A DNA stretch of 7,254 nucleotides from an uncultured Selenomonadales bacterium (GTDB lineage: Bacteria > Bacillota_C > Negativicutes > Selenomonadales > Selenomonadaceae): positions 1 to 7,254 of the forward strand of contig CAMJNB010000058.1 of assembly GCA_946407175.1 (NCBI GenBank), in the 5' to 3' direction. Below are positions 6,681 to 7,254 of the stretch, piece after piece. The position numbers and the translations under genes were made by a program. Each line of letters starts with the position of its first letter. The stretch's first letter is position 1. A model generated the notes under the pieces. The model saw only the letters and a list, made by a program, of their open reading frames with translations, did no database searches and was not told the origin of the DNA.

Positions 6681-6717
6681 AAACGCCGAGCAATTAAGTT
6701 CGACGTTTATTTTTTTT
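6681..6717. terminator. Bidirectional intrinsic terminator between two convergent genes
   Basis: AAACGCCGA (6681-6689) pairs with TCGACGTTT (6700-6708) across a ten-base loop. On the minus strand the single imperfect position is a G-U wobble and the stem is followed by seven Us (from 6683 down to 6677), so it should end rplS well. On the plus strand the same position is a C-A mismatch, followed by eight Us (6710-6717), so it can also end the cytidine-deaminase-like transcript, less strongly. Confidence 0.8.
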
Positions 6718-6732
6718 GCGAAAAATTATAGT

Positions 6733-7095
6733 TTACTGTGCGTTCTGCGTATGTACTTTTTTCTCTTTAATACGAGCGGCTTTACCGGTGAGTTTGCGCA
6801 GGTAGTAAAGTTTAGCGCGACGGACGGCACCGCGACGCACGACTTGAATTTTGTCAATACGCGGGGAATGTACGGGGAACATTCTTTCAACGCCGACGCC
6901 GTAAGAAATTCTGCGTACAAGGAAGTTTTCACGTACGCCGCTGCCTTGACGACCGATGACGACGCCTTCAAAAACCTGAATACGTTCGCGGTTGCCTTCA
7001 ACAATTTTTGCGTGGACTCTGACCGTGTCGCCGGGACCGAAATCCGGAATATCTTTTCTAAGCTGTTCTTTTTCAAGAATCTCAATGATGTTCAT
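6733..7095 (-). CDS. rplS: 50S ribosomal protein L19
   Basis: This is a large-subunit ribosomal protein located at the 30S-50S interface. The 120-residue protein has the family's normal length and the characteristic blocks [13 protein letters not shown] near residue 20, [16 protein letters not shown], the [18 protein letters not shown] segment and the basic [23 protein letters not shown] end. ATG at 7095-7093 is chosen because GGAGG (7110-7106) sits ten bases upstream and the protein then starts [13 protein letters not shown], as L19 does. A longer frame to 7167 would overlap the -10 box. In many bacteria rplS follows rpsP, rimM and trmD. Here no trmD end is seen in the 159 bases upstream; the gene has its own promoter and its own terminator. 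It is convergent with the cytidine-deaminase-like gene. Confidence 0.96.
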   Translation of the reverse strand: MNIIEILEKEQLRKDIPDFGPGDTVRVHAKIVEGNRERIQVFEGVVIGRQGSGVRENFLVRRISYGVGVERMFPVHSPRIDKIQVVRRGAVRRAKLYYLRKLTGKAARIKEKKVHTQNAQ

Positions 7096-7157
7096 AAAAA
7101 AATTTCCTCCTTCTGCGCTCATGAAAAATTTCAGCGGAGCGTTGCAATAACTTTGGA

Positions 7158-7186
7158 AGTTTAGCACAATTACTTTTTGCCGTCAA
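7158..7186 (-). promoter_or_regulatory. rplS promoter, minus strand
   Basis: Read on the minus strand, TTGACG (7186-7181) and TAAACT (7163-7158) are spaced by exactly 17 bases, and TG one base before the -10 gives an extended -10. Transcription would begin near 7151, leaving a leader of about 55 bases before the rplS start. The leader holds a weak CGCTC/GAGCG inverted pair just upstream of the ribosome binding site, which is not enough to call an autoregulatory structure. Confidence 0.78.
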
Positions 7187-7200
7187 GACGCTACTAACTA

Positions 7201-7254
7201 CTATCGATCTATCGATCTAACATCTATCGATCTATCGATCTAACATCTATCGAT
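7201..7254. repeat. 23-base tandem repeat built from CTATCGAT subunits, running off the window
   Basis: Each unit consists of CTATCGAT twice and then CTAACAT. Two exact copies (7201-7223 and 7224-7246) are followed by a third that begins at 7247 and is cut at the window end after CTATCGAT. A degenerate lead-in (CTAACTA then CTATCGAT) starts near 7194. Every unit holds two ATCGAT palindromes and two GATC sites. The array begins about eight bases upstream of the rplS -35 box. The total copy number cannot be seen. Confidence 0.9.

Noticed and set aside
6751..7164. Plus-strand open frame of 137 codons opposite rplS
   Set aside because: It is the antisense shadow of the certain L19 gene and has no family features.
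7096..7167. N-terminal extension of rplS up to 7167
   Set aside because: It would overlap the -10 box and lacks a ribosome binding site; ATG 7095 has GGAGG at the right distance and the normal L19 start.
7194..7254. CRISPR array
   Set aside because: The units are contiguous with no unique spacers, and the subunits are eight bases long.

Overview
The window is 7254 bases of moderately AT-rich DNA. It is densely coding, with good GGAG/GGAGG ribosome binding sites, frequent TTG starts and very many A-run/T-run junctions. The gene content (a ChbG/YdjC-type deacetylase, a GtrA-type membrane protein, UDP-glucose dehydrogenase, a family 2 glycosyltransferase and ribosomal protein L19) fits a bacterium making surface glycans. 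The Shine-Dalgarno strength, TTG starts and codon style suggest Bacillota, possibly Negativicutes. That placement is an inference without a search and is not firm.

Layout: bases 2-742 hold a deacetylase cut off at its N-terminus by the window edge. A GtrA-like protein follows at 744-1127, separated by one base. A promoter with a consensus extended -10 (around 1165-1173) then drives a plus-strand run of three genes. The first (1207-3819) is a fusion of an APC-type amino acid permease with a histidine-kinase-like C-terminus. The second is ugd (3859-5097). The third is a family 2 glycosyltransferase (5124-6102) that is split by a frameshift at a run of seven C bases. After a 14-base perfect palindrome joined to a TATAAT box comes a small cytidine-deaminase-like gene (6223-6624). 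A hairpin terminator that can serve both strands separates it from rplS, which runs on the minus strand (7095-6733) from its own strong promoter. The right edge is a 23-base tandem repeat that runs out of the window.

How the genes fit together: the deacetylase, GtrA, Ugd and glycosyltransferase are all parts expected for building or modifying a polysaccharide or lipid-linked sugar. The permease-kinase fusion sits at the head of the ugd-glycosyltransferase run, so it may tie sensing of a small nutrient to surface glycan synthesis; this is inferred from position only.

The most unusual points are two apparent pseudoenzymes. The kinase module keeps its ATP-binding N, G1 and G2 boxes but has Thr603 where the phosphoacceptor histidine should be. 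The cytidine deaminase homologue aligns without gaps over its active-site region, yet all three zinc-binding cysteines are replaced (Ser59, Asp92, Thr95). A third point is the poly-C tract in the glycosyltransferase, which could be a phase-variation switch, a +1 recoding site or a sequencing error. No tRNA, rRNA, CRISPR array or insertion sequence was seen, and no gene-free stretch exceeds 300 bases.
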